64,000 bases of DNA from Serilophus lunatus. Its lineage: Eukaryota > Chordata > Aves > Passeriformes > Eurylaimidae. Each line of letters begins with the position of its first letter. Position 1 is the stretch's first letter. The stretch is taken from positions 186,001-250,000 of the forward strand of contig VXBA01004389.1 of the NCBI GenBank assembly GCA_013399895.1. The letters are read 5' to 3'. Below the pieces are notes generated by a model. The model was given only the letters and a program-made list of their open reading frames with translations. It did no database searches and was not told where the DNA came from. Made by a program: the position numbers and the translations under genes. Below are positions 25,122 to 39,032 of this stretch, in pieces.

Positions 25122-25142
25122 TTATTATTATCATCATCATCA
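25122..25142. repeat. Short (TTA)n(TCA)n simple repeat
   Basis: 'ttattattatcatcatcat' is a compound trinucleotide run. Confidence 0.85.
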
Positions 25143-28100
25143 AAGGATTCTTTATTGATAATCTCAATCATGGTTCTAAAAATATCATTCTTCCACCAAA
25201 TAAGAGGAACGTTTTTTGATGTTTTCAGATGATTCGGTTGTTGTGTCTCTGCCTTATGAGGCCGAGGTCAGTTGCTTGTTTCTTGACAAAGGTCAGATGT
25301 GTGTAAAGTTCCTTGAGTAAGTCACAAACAGTTATTTTGTTATTAACAGTATTGTTATTGAAAACTATGCAAAAAAACTTTAGAAAGTGTGTGATTTATC
25401 TATAATGTTTGAACCCATTCATTGGCAAATTAGTTATGCCAGATAGTGAGGAAAAGTAATTTCTGCTCACTGGCTCCCTTGGGCTCCCATTTCTTTTCAT
25501 CATCCAGTTCATAGAAACTGGTCTTCACCTCACTCATCACAGTCTAAATGAAAAGGAATAAAGCCAAGTAAGCTTGATATGCAAGTTAGCATAGATTGAA
25601 ACTTTTAAGTGGTATTTTGTCTGCTTTGTCAATTTGTCATCTCACATAGCCAAGGATGGCATGGCCCTCTGCAGGGTTGACCATGAAGGCAGTAGTCTTC
25701 CACACTAAAGTCATCAAATATTTGGGCCAAACTATCCTAAAGATATCTGAAGTTTGACAAGTAACAGCAAATGAGGGTATGTAAAGTTCTGTCATGTCAT
25801 AATTTGATAAAATAATTTTTCTAAGTGCTATTATTTTGTGTGCTCTTGAAGGCACAGATGCATGACTAAGGATCTAATACTTGAGAAACATAATGGCTTC
25901 AAAAGGAAACTTTTCCAAGAGACTTTTTGCTGACAAAAAGGTAGATTTCAGTGTCATGTCCACATGAGTCACTAACCAGACTCTTGCATTTCTTCATCTT
26001 TTTCCATTCTTTAAGGTCAGAGGATACAGGGTCTGAATTTTACCGCCAACTTTTACAAGCAGGCTCAGCTCCAGATAGTTTCTTTCTCCTTAGCCACATG
26101 CCAGATTAGAAGTATTCCATGTTTCCTCACAAACGCTGACCTTCTCATCAGCCTCCAGCTGTGACTGCTTACGCCGTGCAGAGGATAACAACAAGACTTA
26201 CTCCTTCTCTATCCATATAAACTCTTGGCTTCAATTATGCTCATCTGGCAGATGAAACACCTTGCTAATTCAAAAAAAATAATTTTTATGTGAAGGTCAT
26301 AGCTTCCTCAAGGCTTTCCAAACTAAATTAGTATTCAATTTAAATCTTTCTTCACCTCTAATCTTTGAAAATCTAATCATGTATTTTTCCTTTCATTACA
26401 TTATCACATCAAAGCAAAAGATGTTGATACTTATTATTCTAAGTTCACTGTCTTTGCTTAAAACAACATTTTGTTCAACAGCCTTAGTTTTCTAGAAACC
26501 TCATCTGCACAGTCAATTTTTAAATTTTTATTTAAATATCTACATTTTGGTTTTTTTTTTTTATTTGTAGAAGAATAATGAGGCCTTTTTCAAAGAATCT
26601 ACCAATCAAGGACAATGTAAATTGGCCTAAGCAGATTGATTTCATCAGACAATTTTAAAATGCTCTCTGGGTATATTTACAACTGTTACCTCTATCAGCC
26701 TCATACAATCTTAATTGTATATTGACTTCTGAAGAAAATTCAGCAAGGTCAAATTCAGTCAAAACTTTGAAGAGTATTTGAACATACTAATTTTATTCAT
26801 TGATTTTATCAGTATTTGGTAATACTGACTAATATATGGACTCAAGGGGTTCAGAGGTGTTCAGCAGATATGCAGCAAGTCAACAATGTTGCAAAATGAT
26901 TTTTCTTACTGTTAGTACAGATATTTGTGATGCTGTGGCTGTAATTGAACTGACCTCAAAAAACTTATCCTAGGATTGTGGAATATATTTTGAAGTGGGC
27001 AATCTTGAACAGAGAAGGTATTCAATGCTGATTTGAGTGAGGATCACCAAAGGCAGAAGGCTGAGGGTAATTTATCTTCAAAAGCTGCCTCAGATCATTT
27101 GGTCTGTTGAAGATCTGGGCAAAATGAGAGACCTCAGCATGCATTCATTTCTTTCGTAGTAGCTGTGTTATTATGGACATGTAATTAACGACCTGGTTTG
27201 AAAGAATGTGTTACTAATCACTGCATACCCCATCAACACTCCTCACAAGTACCAAAGCTACTTGTAAAGCCAAAGAAAAATTATAGGAAAAAAAACTGGT
27301 AGCTAATTATTGGCCATTTAAAGAGGAATAAGGATTCTGCCTTGAAGTAAAAGCTTTTACAGTTATTAAAGGTGCTGCTAATTTGATAGAGAAAAATAGA
27401 TGTTTGCTACAACCTGTACCACGTTCATTTTATTCCTTGCTGACCAAAGCCCATTAACATTTTTGACAGTTTACAGGTTTCATATGTTCTAGACAAGACT
27501 CCTTTCATCCCTATCTTTTAATGTGCTTAGCCTCAGAGATGGTAATTTCTGAGTCAGGCACAGGGTCAGGGAAAGCAGAACTGCCATAATTACTTGCTAT
27601 CTCCTAGGATAAAACCCAAAAACTTACAATGGAGCCTTTTCCATCACTGTTGCATCTGGGATGGCAGAGTTTCTCCTTTCATATACAACAGAGTTTTTTT
27701 GGAAATGGAGTAAAGGCTTTTGCTGCCAGTAGCTTCCTTTATTTGTTGGTCTGGTGGGAAGGCAGGCCAGGAAGGTTGGACACGGCTGAATAGTCAGTCC
27801 ATAATTTTTCAAGTCCATGAGACTTTGTAGGATGTTAGCACTGAAGCCATTATGAATTATTTCACAAAGGAATAAGTTTCAGGCTGTAGGACATGAGGAA
27901 ACTCATGATCATAAAACAAAGGAAAAAAAAGAGATTTGCACCTTGCATCTTTTTTTGAAAGTATATGAAGAAATAAACATATTTTCCCCAGAGAGCTGTT
28001 TAAAATGTATCAGAGTACCTGCTTGCATTATTTATCTCAGTCTGTGTGTCTGAGTTGATTGTGCTGTGTAACTCCTCGAAGCAGGAGAGGGAGGTTTGAT

Positions 28101-29191
28101 TAAACGATGTGTGTTTAACTGCCTTTCTTTGGACTTAATACCAACTGTGCGAAAAAGGTAGACACGTGCAATCATGTCTCCTCTTTTCACCTTATTGTTT
28201 ATGAGTCATTGTTTACTCCAATTTCCTTTTCTATTTCAGTCTGTCAATCTCAAACAAACACATCTTATTTTTCACTTTATATTTGGACGCATGAACTATT
28301 TTATTATATTTCAGTCTAGGGTTGTATCCTGAAAAACCTTGTGAAATGCTACAAAGAAATTTCAAATTGTGTTTAGTTAAAACTGAAAAATTTTAAGGTA
28401 GGTTACCATTTACTCCTGTGTGACAGAGATCAATTATGTTTCATTCTAACTTTTCTTGGATTTTTTTTAACTAAAAAATCTATCTAATTAATGAAATTAA
28501 TTTCTCCATCTAAGGGCTAAATAACGCTTCTCAACAAAAAGTTCTTGTAACATCATTGACTGAAAAGAAGTAGCTTCATGAGGTCCCCCAGGAATTTTTC
28601 AGGGATCTCTTCCTTTTACATACTTATTTTTCCAAATAGGTGTCAACAATGTTAGACCTCTGTCCAGTGGCTGTGACACTATCATCAGTCCCTATTGTAC
28701 TCTCCCTTTCATCCAGATTTTTGTCTCTGCAAGTGCTTTGCCTCCCCTCATAAATCAACTGCTTAGTTTTCATAATCCCTAAATAACCTTTGAAGCCACC
28801 TGTACAATCACAGAAAAAAGTCCATGATAAAATTGTGAATGAGAAGGGAAGAATAAGTGACAAATATGAAGAGAAAACAAAGTCCACCTTTGAACTTGGA
28901 GGCCTTTCATGCTGCTTCTACCTCCACTTCCAAGAAGCCATTGATGTGCATCATATAAACACATGGGAGTGCTACTGTGAGGTAAATGGTTTTTACTAGT
29001 TCAGAATCTTAATAATGCACATTCTCTCCAGATTTTTCTTTATGTTTTAATACTGAAAACTTTAATAGTACTAGTGTAGGAATGAAGAACCAAAAGAGAT
29101 GTTAAGCCTTACAGAAACCTCTTTCTCTATATAAATCTCATACTTTTTCTGCACTTTCTTCTCTTTTCCCTTTCCTTGTTCATTTTCTCTT

Positions 29192-29218
29192 AAAAAAAAA
29201 AAATAAAAAAAATTAAAA
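29192..29218. repeat. A-rich low-complexity tract
   Basis: An almost pure A run interrupted by single or paired T. No retrocopy is evident next to it. Confidence 0.85.
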
Positions 29219-29834
29219 GGCAATCTAAAAGGTCTTGGGTTGGTAAGACTTCATTGAAGTCTCTATTCAGAAGGTCTAAGGTAATATTAATATATAATTT
29301 CTCCCAGCACTTAAGTAATTTCAAATATTGCAATAAAAAGTTACTGCTTGGAATCACTAGTATGGTTTGCTCAGAGGTAATAGTGAACATACCCATTAAC
29401 TGATTACAGTATTTTGTTTTAATCTCTATTGTATTTCTTTCAACATGATTTAGAAGACAATATATTTTTTAAAACTATTTATGATTATTTAGTTGCTCAG
29501 AAACACCCCTATTCACTATTTCATTGAATAATGTCAGGAAAATTAATGTTTTCCAAGACCATACCAGTTTGGGCTTGCCAAACTAATTGCTAAGCAATTT
29601 CCTTAAAAATATGCCTAGGAGTCTTCTGGCTAGTTGCATCTGTGTGAAGCATGACAAGTATCATGAAACCAAACCTCCTAATGGTAGGTATGGGTCTTCT
29701 TTGACCATTTCTGTTGGAAAACTTTTAGAGGTTCAAAAATTAATCAGATTCTGCATTTCTGATCCATCAAATTAGTCAACATGGCAAATAGGAGAATTCT
29801 CTCTCCTTTTCCATACAGATTCTCCCTGCAGCCA

Positions 29835-29855
29835 GCATCTGCTGAAGGCAGATGC
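29835..29855. repeat. Perfect 8-bp inverted repeat with 5-nt loop
   Basis: Arms 'gcatctgc' (29835-29842) and 'gcagatgc' (29848-29855) pair exactly around 'tgaag'. The stem has moderate G+C content (5 of 8 pairs). Each arm contains CATCTG/CAGATG, an E-box-type word, so paired bHLH binding is an alternative reading to a hairpin. Confidence 0.8.
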
Positions 29856-32800
29856 ACAGACACTTTACTACACAGAAGAGGTAAAGAAATGAAAAGAGCA
29901 CATTAGAATTAGCACATCTTTTCCTCTGTCTAAGCAGTTCAGGAGTGTGATAGTAATTTTAATGGCTGGTCAAGTAAATTTTAGCCATTTTGGTCATCCA
30001 TGTCATTAAATGACAATTTTGTTGTGCAAGAAACAGACTTATTACTAATGATATCAGAAAATATTACTGTCAAGAAGAGGGAGTATTAAAAAAAGAATTC
30101 TATGAAGCTGGGTCTCAGTTTGGACTATTGAATTAACTCATTAAATTTCTTCCTGAGACATTCTGCTGAAGGGGAACGACAGCTTCCTTTCTGTACTTGG
30201 CAAAATTGTCTGTATTTTACCAAAGAGCTGTCTGAGGTTAACTTTAGTCACTGCCAAACACATGTACTGTGAGAATATCCTCATATGCTGCCTCCTACCT
30301 GACATACCAGATTACATGGGCAGGATTAAGTAGCTTGTGCTCTGGTTTGCATCAAAACTCTATAAATAATTACATCATTAAGAAGTCCTGCAGCAAAAAT
30401 AGAGATATTTCATAAAGTTAAAGGAAAGCTAACCAGGAAATCAGAAATATTAGACAAAAAGAAAAAGCTTATGTAAAAATATCTTCATCTCGAGAATTTT
30501 TTGTACAGGCTTAACAGAGGCTCCAATTAAAGAATGTACTCATACAGTAAAAATGTACAGTCTTTAAAGAATCCTAGTGAGTTTATAGAGCCTATAGTTA
30601 ACAACAAAGCCAAATTTAAATCTGAATGAGAGAATGGTTAGAGCTCTCCTAATGACAGCCTTGATAAAAGATATGTCATAAAAATCAGTATTTGGAATAT
30701 GACATGGTTATTATGTTGTGGCTTAGAATCATTCAGGGACACATCAAATGGTTTCCAATCAATCTGAGCACATCAGAGAAATAGATTCCAAACTGAGATT
30801 CATGGGAGGACCTCCTAGAAGGTAAAGCTTGCCATATTCTATTAGAAATGAAAATGAAGTTAAAAAATTCTTTTGTAGGGTAATTGCTAAGGTTTTATTT
30901 GATGGACCACCTCCAAGATAATCACATGAGATGCAAGATGTGATCAAACCTCTATTTAAATCAATGTAACCCTGTTGATTTACTGTGGTTAATCATTTGG
31001 TGGCAGTTTTTTCTTCTTAGATTAATAGATGCAGGGAAAAATAATTCTGTAGTCTGCTGCTACAGGAAGCTTTAAATGTGATTTAGAGCAAGTGACCAAA
31101 AGAGAGTAGTTCATTCCCCTGTGTATGTGTCAGTCTGCTCTGAAGAAATGGATGTTTATGGCCAGGAGTTTGCTTTGGTACTAAGGGACACAATAAAAGT
31201 AAGCAAGTGTGGAGACCAAAAAAACTAAACAAAGCTGAGCAGTCTGCTTTCTTTCTCTCCTGCCCTTGGTTAAATGACTACTAACGCACACACGTCTAGG
31301 AAGAAAGTCAGACAATCAGGAAATGTTTTAAAGGGCATTTAGTTCTAGATAAGAAAAGATGCCACATTATAAATAGGATCCCAGGAAAGATAGAACACTG
31401 CATAGTGGTAGTGTTTGATGCAGCTGAAATAGAAAGTAAGGGCTCTCCGTGCTTGTCTGAGTCAATATTTACAGATACAGAATCAAGAGGAGACCCCAAA
31501 TGCTCTTGACCTGTTTTTCACTGCTGAGCCTCAAAGACTTGGCAGTTCCCCATGCAAAGGGGCAGGACCCATGAAACTGGAGATATTTAGGCAGAGTCAA
31601 TATGTGACCTGAAGTGGTTAATTTTTCAGTAGTTATGTGAGAGATCAGCGATGTCTTTGAGATACTTAGGGGGAAAAATTGCCAGTATATGCTGCAATGG
31701 TTTTAGACAACAGGGTATTTAGAGCAACATATTATGAATATATTTTGAGATAAACATCGACATCATCACTTTTGCTTATCAGCTGAGGTTCTGCCCAACA
31801 TACTCATGCTAGCCATAAAAATGATCAAACTGTGTTTCTTCCCTAGCTGGAGCAGATGTGGGGAGTATGACTGACACTCCTTCCATGCTATTATCACAAA
31901 CAGATAGCTATCAGAAAGTCAATCTCTTCCTGGCCTTGCAATGTGTCTCTGGGCTGTGACGGCACAGACATGAGGCATATTTTAACCTGCCTGTAGATTC
32001 CAGAATGAATGAGAAATTTAATATGAGGGAATGTTCACTGATAAAAGAGACTTATTTACCATGCCCAGCCTGTGTGCTGCATTCCAAAAGGAACAGATAA
32101 AAAGCAAGAAATAATAATAAAAAACATACAGGTAGATTTTTTTAATACATCATGTTGTCTATCACCAGGAAAATATTCGCCTCTCTGCAGGATAGAAAAC
32201 TAGAGAAAGGGATAAAAATAGTATATGTCCTGTTAAGCAGAAGTTGGAGCAAGAATAAATGATTTATAGAGAACTAATGTTCATGAAGATCATGAAAAAG
32301 CCCACATGTATTAGGACATACCTGTCACCCAATCTTCCCTATGTTTGCAGCAAGGACAATCATCTATTTGGTCTTTTCAGCATTAGCATATTTAACTATG
32401 AAAACTATGCATCTTTTATATCCTGTTAAAGGTATATATGAGTGACTCCTCAAAGTTCTTTAGTTTAAAGGCGCAACCCTAGAATCAGTTGTAGTCAGGG
32501 ATAAAATAGCTGTCAAAGACAAAGAACATCTGTCCTGCTGCCGTTCCACCACAACCCTGAGGAGCCTGGTTCCTGCAGGAAGGGCTGCAGGCATCTGCAT
32601 TAGGCTTATTTTGGCAATGGGAAACTCCATCACCATATTCACCATTCTTCCACCAGCAGCAGGAAAAACAGAGTCTCTGTGTCCAGAGATCTGCTTTGGA
32701 CTGTGACTTTGCTCCACTCCTTTGTGTACCAAGGCTTATCAATGAAAACAGAAGCCCTACTAGATATGAGATGGGAATAGTTTGATTGCAGATGACGGGG

Positions 32801-33582
32801 AAAGGTTAGCTATTTAATGTCTTGGAATATGTTGCTAACAACTTTGCTGTTATCACAAATAAGTTGAATTTATGGCTGTAAGGATGGTACAAAAAAATGC
32901 AACACAGATCACATAATCTTGTTTTCCAGCCAGACCACTTAGCAATGCACGTAAAAATATCACATAAAGAGGAATCTAATGCCTCAGATCTTTACAAATA
33001 TCTAACAAATAACAGTTTGAGAGAGAGAAAAAACCATTCTGCATAAAACATCATCAATACATGTTGCTTTATTCAAAGAACATATTTATGTATTTTGGAC
33101 ATTTGCATTTTACAGTTTGCCATGAAATATTCTCTTTCCTTTCAGTGAAGAGGCAGACAGCTGGTGAAGCCACAGATACAAGAATATTTTCCCTTTTAAA
33201 TGGCTTAAGCAGTTGTATTCCACATAGACAGTGATCAGCTAGGAGAAGGAGCAAAGTTTATCTATGCTTTGTCAGACCATAGCAAAAGTGTGTGTATTCT
33301 TGGAAGCAGTACAGTCTACAGAGGTATATGGTAAGACATATGCCAGAGATATACTTTGGACTAGGCATTATATTAAAAATTACTTTTCATACTCTCTCTG
33401 TTGGGGTTTTTTGTGAGATTCAACTGAATCCTTAAAGCTGTCTCAACCCTTTCATTGCAGGAATGGGCAAAGAGGGGGAGAGATGATTATAAACTAGTGG
33501 CAATTTTTGTTACCAATTTTAAAATCCTAATGATGAAATGATGTTTTATCATACTTATAAATTTAACGTGTTGCCATAAGGA

Positions 33583-33710
33583 AGGGGTGGAATCACCATC
33601 CCTTGGAGTGTTCAAAAAACATGTAACTGTGGTTAATGGTGGACTTGACAGTGTTAGGTTAATTGTTGGATTTGATGATCTTTTCCAAACTTAATAATTC
33701 TATGATTTGT
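33583..33710 (+). mobile_element. CR1 LINE 3'-end fragment
   Basis: 'ggggtggaatcaccatccct' and 'tggagtgttcaaaaaacatg' are followed by 'ggtggacttgacagtgttag', 'gttggatttgatgatctttt' and one octamer ATTCTATG (33697-33704). This is the collinear CR1 3' end in the plus orientation, 5' truncated to about 125 bp. Relative to the usual wording, a few bases before 'cttttccaa' are missing. The A/T-rich run that follows begins right after the octamer. Confidence 0.92.
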
Positions 33711-33790
33711 TATAACAAAATAATTTAATTATATAATAATATATATTTTATATATAATATAAAAATTTAGCTCTTATTTAAATATGTCTG
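33711..33790. repeat. AT-rich low-complexity tract
   Basis: A run made almost only of A and T ('taattatataataatatata' and similar) immediately follows the CR1 3' end. Confidence 0.85.
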
Positions 33791-33815
33791 TTTTATAAAT
33801 TAAAAAGTGGTAAAA

Positions 33816-33830
33816 GGAATGTAACATTCC
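33816..33830. promoter_or_regulatory. Palindrome GGAATGTAACATTCC, possible paired TEAD site
   Basis: Two GGAATG words face each other (GGAATG and its complement CATTCC) with three bases between. GGAATG is the core recognised by TEAD factors. The palindrome is seen in the sequence; binding is inference only, and a 15-bp palindrome can arise by chance in 64 kb. Confidence 0.25.
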
Positions 33831-36800
33831 ACTCTGCCTTTTTCATGAGTTAAAAAGGAAAACTAGATGAATTAATGTAAAATTGTTGGGAAGAGAAGGA
33901 AGAACATTATTATGAGGAAAGAGACTATAACTGTCCGCTTTTAGATTGAATCAAAGAATAGGTTCATCATTTTTCCCTGTGGCATTTTAATTCACATTTT
34001 GCACTGCTCAGGTAGAAGCATATTAATGGCAAATTACAGAAAGCAAGTCATTGTAATACAGTGAATACCTAATTCCATTGTTAAAATGTATCGGTGGTTC
34101 TCAGTCAAGGATAAATGATGTTGCCTTTTCTATGCACAAGGAAAAATCCTCAGTGCAGGGAGAAAACTGATGAAAGTTAAAGATGCTGTGTCTTCTTAGA
34201 ACTCAAATCCTCATGTGAATAGCTTATGTCCACTGCTCCTGCCAGCCAGGCCTGTCAAAAATATAATTAAAAAAAATTCACAAAGGACAAGTGCTGTTGT
34301 TCCATGCCATGCTGGTTTTGTTCATTTGTCAGTACTCTGTGCGTGTTATTTTCACCAATTTCCCTGTACATTTAGCAAAATGGTCCCAACACCTTAGTGA
34401 CTGTGGAACCAGCAAAGTACAGCTGGCCTCTCCGTAGATCTAGAAAGTGAGAGGGAGTAGAGCATTTTAAAAAAACTAAGAGAATTGAACTCCAAAATTT
34501 CATGGTCACTGTAAAATCAAGGCACACTTGTAAAATCAGATTTTTTTTAATGCAAAGTAATTTCAGATTGTTGGGCTTTGTCAAACACACAGCTTCCTGC
34601 TCTTTTCCAGTGCTGGGGATCCTCGTGTTGTGCTGAGTAACCCCCACACTCACAAAGACAACAAAAAACTAAAAGCCTTCCTCTAGTTCCTCTGCAGGGC
34701 AATGGCATTTGACTCTGAATATGGAAGAGAGGGCGGCAACAAAAAAACACAAGCACATTGAGTTTTCCTCCCAGATGTCATTCAAATGTCATTTAGCATT
34801 AAACACAGCACAGTCCTTCAGATGGCCAAAGAAGCTGTGCCAGTCACCAAAGATATCTTTCCAAGGAGGAATAGATCTTTAAAAAGTTACAGCCCTCAGG
34901 ACCCATAAATATTTTTTGCTTTCTGCCATACTACCACAGTTTCAATTACAAAGGGCTATATATATTTTTCGTCCTTATGAGATAACAAAAGCTCTTACTC
35001 CTTGTCCTGAGTCTCAGTAGCCAGTAGGACTCTTTTCCTTCACTTCACTGTCCTCTTGACAGTTTCCTAGAGGTTCTGACTTGATGACACATATAGAAAC
35101 TGGAGAGATGTTGAATAGAGTGTGTTTTGTTGTACAGAAGCACTGTGCAACAAATTTTCAGGGCTACCTGGATAACTTGACTTCTGGCCTAACTCAGTAT
35201 CTTGGGATACGTTATTAACAGTGAAGAGGAGTCCGAAGGTAATAGCAAATTTTAATTTTCTAATCAGTCCTCTTTTCCCATATATTTCTTCCCTTGCTTC
35301 CGTTCTTTCCCTTTCTGCAGATGCTTTGAAAGGTATCTGGGATTAGAAAAGCTTCAATATTCCTCCATTGGCTTCATGAGTACAGACAAATGTAGAAGCA
35401 AAACAGTTTAGGAAAGTTTCCTGTTGTCATGGCAAATTCAAATAACAGACTTGTCAATTACTAAAAATGGTTAAATATGTTTCCTTAACAATTAGAGTTT
35501 AATAGAAAAAATGTTAAGGCATTATCATATCACTGGAAATGGAGACAAAAACCTTGCATAGTACAATAGAGCTGATATTTCCATCTGTTCTGCTATGGAA
35601 AAGTGGAGGATTTTCTGCTTTTCAGGAAAAGATCAGATAAGGTCATAAAAATGGCTCAGAAGCTAATCTCATGGGTTGTTTTATTTATTCCTTCCTAGCA
35701 GTGGCAGATCAAACCTGCTTAGTATAAAAGTCAGAACTGTAGGGTAAGGTTTCTGTCTCTTTATTTCAACTTTCACCTCCACAAGAGAAGTTGGGATTTG
35801 AAAATATGTTTATTTTCTTTCTCCATTAAAGAATCTTGCACGGGTGTCTGGCTCACTCTCATGCTCTCAAGGCAAAAATATGAGGAAAATATTACAGATC
35901 TCAGAGCTAATAGTAATTCCCTCTCTTGCTGAGACAACTCCCAGAGCTCATCCCTCATACAGGCTCCCTGACACGTCAGACTCCGACAGCCAAAGCAGCT
36001 CTCCATTATTTTTATCTTTATTTACTCAGACAGTAAAAACTTGGCAAAGACAGTATTTCTTACCCTATTTTTGAGTTGTTTGTGGTGTAGTTTTTAATTA
36101 CTGCTGTTAACATTACCTCAGTATCCCTTTATATATCTTGGGCACCGTACAGATATCTGCAGATCTCCTGCATTCTGCTTTATTATATGGTAATCACAAT
36201 GCTATATTAATTTTCTTGTCACTTTTTCTGTCATATTATTCTGCAGAAGCTCCTATTTAAATTCAGTGTAACTATTTGCAGAAAATGGTGCTGCTCAGCA
36301 TGAGTAAAGGTTAGTAAACTTTGGCAGTAGTAATTAGAGTAGTCCATTTACTACTGCAGTTTCAGGCAGCCTGTCTGCATTTCATAGACACTGCTCTGCT
36401 GTGCTGTCCCATTTCAGATATCCTAGTTTCAATAGCCTTCAGCAACTCCAAGATAGTATTCATTTAGTAGTCTGGTTGTCAAGATAAAAAAATCCAAACA
36501 AACATAACTCACATGCAGAACAATTTACGCAGAAAAGTTGCAATAAAATTGGAAACTCTTCAATTACCATGTATTACATCTGCATGTACCATCTATATAT
36601 GTACACACAAAACACTTTTCCTGTATCTATTGTACCTGCCTTACCTTTTGATAAGCAATTTTGAAAACTGGCAAGGAAAATTTAATTCATCCATCACAGA
36701 TTGTTCCTGTTGCAGGGTCAATCACCAGTGAAAGACCATGCGATTTGACAAGGTGTTTTTTTATTATTATATATTATTAATTTTGCCTGAGAGTCTTTGA

Positions 36801-37240
36801 TAGCATAATGTGGAGAATTGAGGTGGAAGGGTGGGGTATGATAATGATGAGTTTTTTACTCCCTTTAAATAGCTCGGGTTTTGAGATGAAAATACCCCTC
36901 TCAAAGAAACCCTGAATCTTCTCTGCTTAGAAATAATAGTTAAGTTGCCCATGACCAAGAAAATCAAGACTCTTCTTTCCATGAGAGTAAAGACTTGGTG
37001 TTCATCCTTTGCAGATGAAAGAGGAACTGGAGTCTAGATATGAAAGAGAAAAGAAGATAATATTGTGAAAATTGTCTTCTTCTATTTCATGTAATTTTAA
37101 ATCCAACCCTCTACCTTGAAAGTCCAATGAATTCAACAGATATGGCCATTCACATCCTTTCTCTCATTCTGTTGGTGAGAACTTTTCTATGAAAAGAAGT
37201 TCTCCATAAAAAATATAGTTGCCATCAAAAGAACATTACT

Positions 37241-37277
37241 GTTTGTTTGTTTGTGGTTTGTTTTTTTTTTCTTTTTA
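37241..37277. repeat. (GTTT)n / T-rich simple repeat
   Basis: 'gtttgtttgtttgtggtttg' runs into a T-rich tract. Confidence 0.85.
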
Positions 37278-39000
37278 AATATGAGATTTCTAGTCCCAGT
37301 CCTCAGAGGTTGTTGTCTGGACTTCATTCCTCATCCATCTCCAATGTCAGATAGCAATGATTGACAATAGGAGCAGTAATAACAATAATGTTAACATTTT
37401 ACTTTTAGATAATGGGATATGATTTCCCCCCAGAAAATTTATTGTTCCACCTCATATGTATCTGTAGTTTGGTTGTTAAAGTTAGTATATTGGATAAACT
37501 TAGAGCTGGCAGTTTTATGTTTCTACAAGTTCTATTTAAATAAATTTGTTAAAAGAGGCATTATTATTTTACTGTATTTTACCTTCTGGTACAACATCTC
37601 ATGATAGCATGTTAAACATTACATTCTTAAGTATGCATCATTTAATGCAAATATTGCTACTTAGGGTGATGGGCACATTTTCAAGAAAGCATATATCAAA
37701 ATGAATCCTGCATTTCTACAGCTATTACATTGCTTTATCTCAAGAAATAGAACACAATGAAATTACTTTTTTCCATAGATTTGAGATGTATTTTTTAAAA
37801 GTCCTACCAAGTTTACACAAAGTAGTGGCGTTTATTTTGTTTTTACAAGAAGAACTAGCTTTTTCCGACACACACATAGGCACACATACAGACACTCACA
37901 GTAGGAAGCTTTGCTTTGAACAGAAATATTTTTTCATACTGATGCTGCACTCAGCAGAATTGAACTCATGCCCTTTTCACCTCCTTTTTTGAATCACTGT
38001 GAATAGTGTTGATCCGTGCTGAGGACTGCCTGATCCTTGGCCAAATCTTCATGCTTGACTTAACTTCCCCACCTTCCAGCAAATTGTCCCGCCAGCAGAG
38101 AGAGCCATGTTTGGGGAGAGGGAGGGGAGTTGGTACAAGGGCTGTATCTGTACTTCGAATGTTGACCTTGCCGTCTGCACTGAGCAACACCAGGGCTAAA
38201 AACAAGTATTCTATGGAAGTTTGTTATTTATATTTCTAAAGTAGTGTAGTTTCTATAATTCTGGTTCAAGATTCTCATAGATCATCAAACTTTTGCATTC
38301 TTGCAGGCAGATAAAACATTATATCCATAGGCCAATGTCCAGACAACATCTTTAGTGCTTTCCTTGTCTTATGGTCTGCAAACTGACACACATTGATTTC
38401 ATATCTGTTTCTACGGTTAAGTAGAAAAAAAAAAATCACCAAGTCCACAAACACCTCTTCAGGCTTATTCCCCAGAATATTCTGGATTTAAAAAGAAATG
38501 ATAAGAAAAATATTTCTTTCCCTAAAAGACTGTTCTCCCATCCCAAGTGCACATAAAATTTCCATTGCAGAGAGTCCAGTCTACCATGAAATCAGAAATT
38601 CAAAGTGCTGCAGCCCAGCAACCACTGACAGGTATGAAGTCTCAGGGTGAGGGGTTTGAAGAAAGACAACAAATTTAATAGGTTAGCATTGCAAAGCAGG
38701 TACCTCTAAAGCAATTCAAATTAATAAATGGCTTGCCTGTCCTTCATTTAACAGAAAATGTCCAGTCTTACTCCATAATTTCTTATTTAAAATTACATTA
38801 TTCACTTTCTGTGCCAAATGACACCATTTTTAAAAGCAGTAGAATTGCAGTTACAAAATTTAATTCAGATACTTAGTAAAAATGGAGAACTATTTTAACA
38901 TTTTTCTCAGAATGCACTTTAAAATGTCTTTTGTCTTAAAAAGATAAACCTAGGAAATTATCAGGGCAAATCACTTTTTGTAAACAAAGTTATTAGAAGC

Positions 39001-39032
39001 TAAATAAATTAAAAAATAAAAATAAATAAAAA
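39001..39032. repeat. (AAAT)n-like A-rich repeat
   Basis: Impure AAAT/AAAAT units such as 'aaaaataaaaataaataaaa'. Confidence 0.85.

Larger units (their letters stand above)
24501..33582. other. Unique A/T-rich non-coding DNA, no gene seen
   Basis: I recognise no exon or transposon across these 9 kb. Open frames are at most about 90 codons (32460-32732, -). That area and a second minus-strand frame at 32485-32742 sit in a slightly G+C-richer patch but show no family motif. Simple repeats are at 25122-25142 and 29192-29218, and a hairpin at 29835-29855. Confidence 0.65.

Noticed and set aside
28790..28999. 69-codon plus-strand frame with a GTAAAT donor-like word near its end
   Set aside because: No convincing acceptor, no family similarity, and minus-strand frames of similar length overlap it.
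32460..32742. Two overlapping minus-strand frames (90 and 85 codons) in a slightly G+C-richer patch
   Set aside because: Two frames open at once suggests composition rather than coding. Neither shows a known motif.
33430..33490. Possible MIR piece around 'gaatgggcaaagagggggag'
   Set aside because: Only one short block resembles MIR and the neighbouring blocks do not follow.
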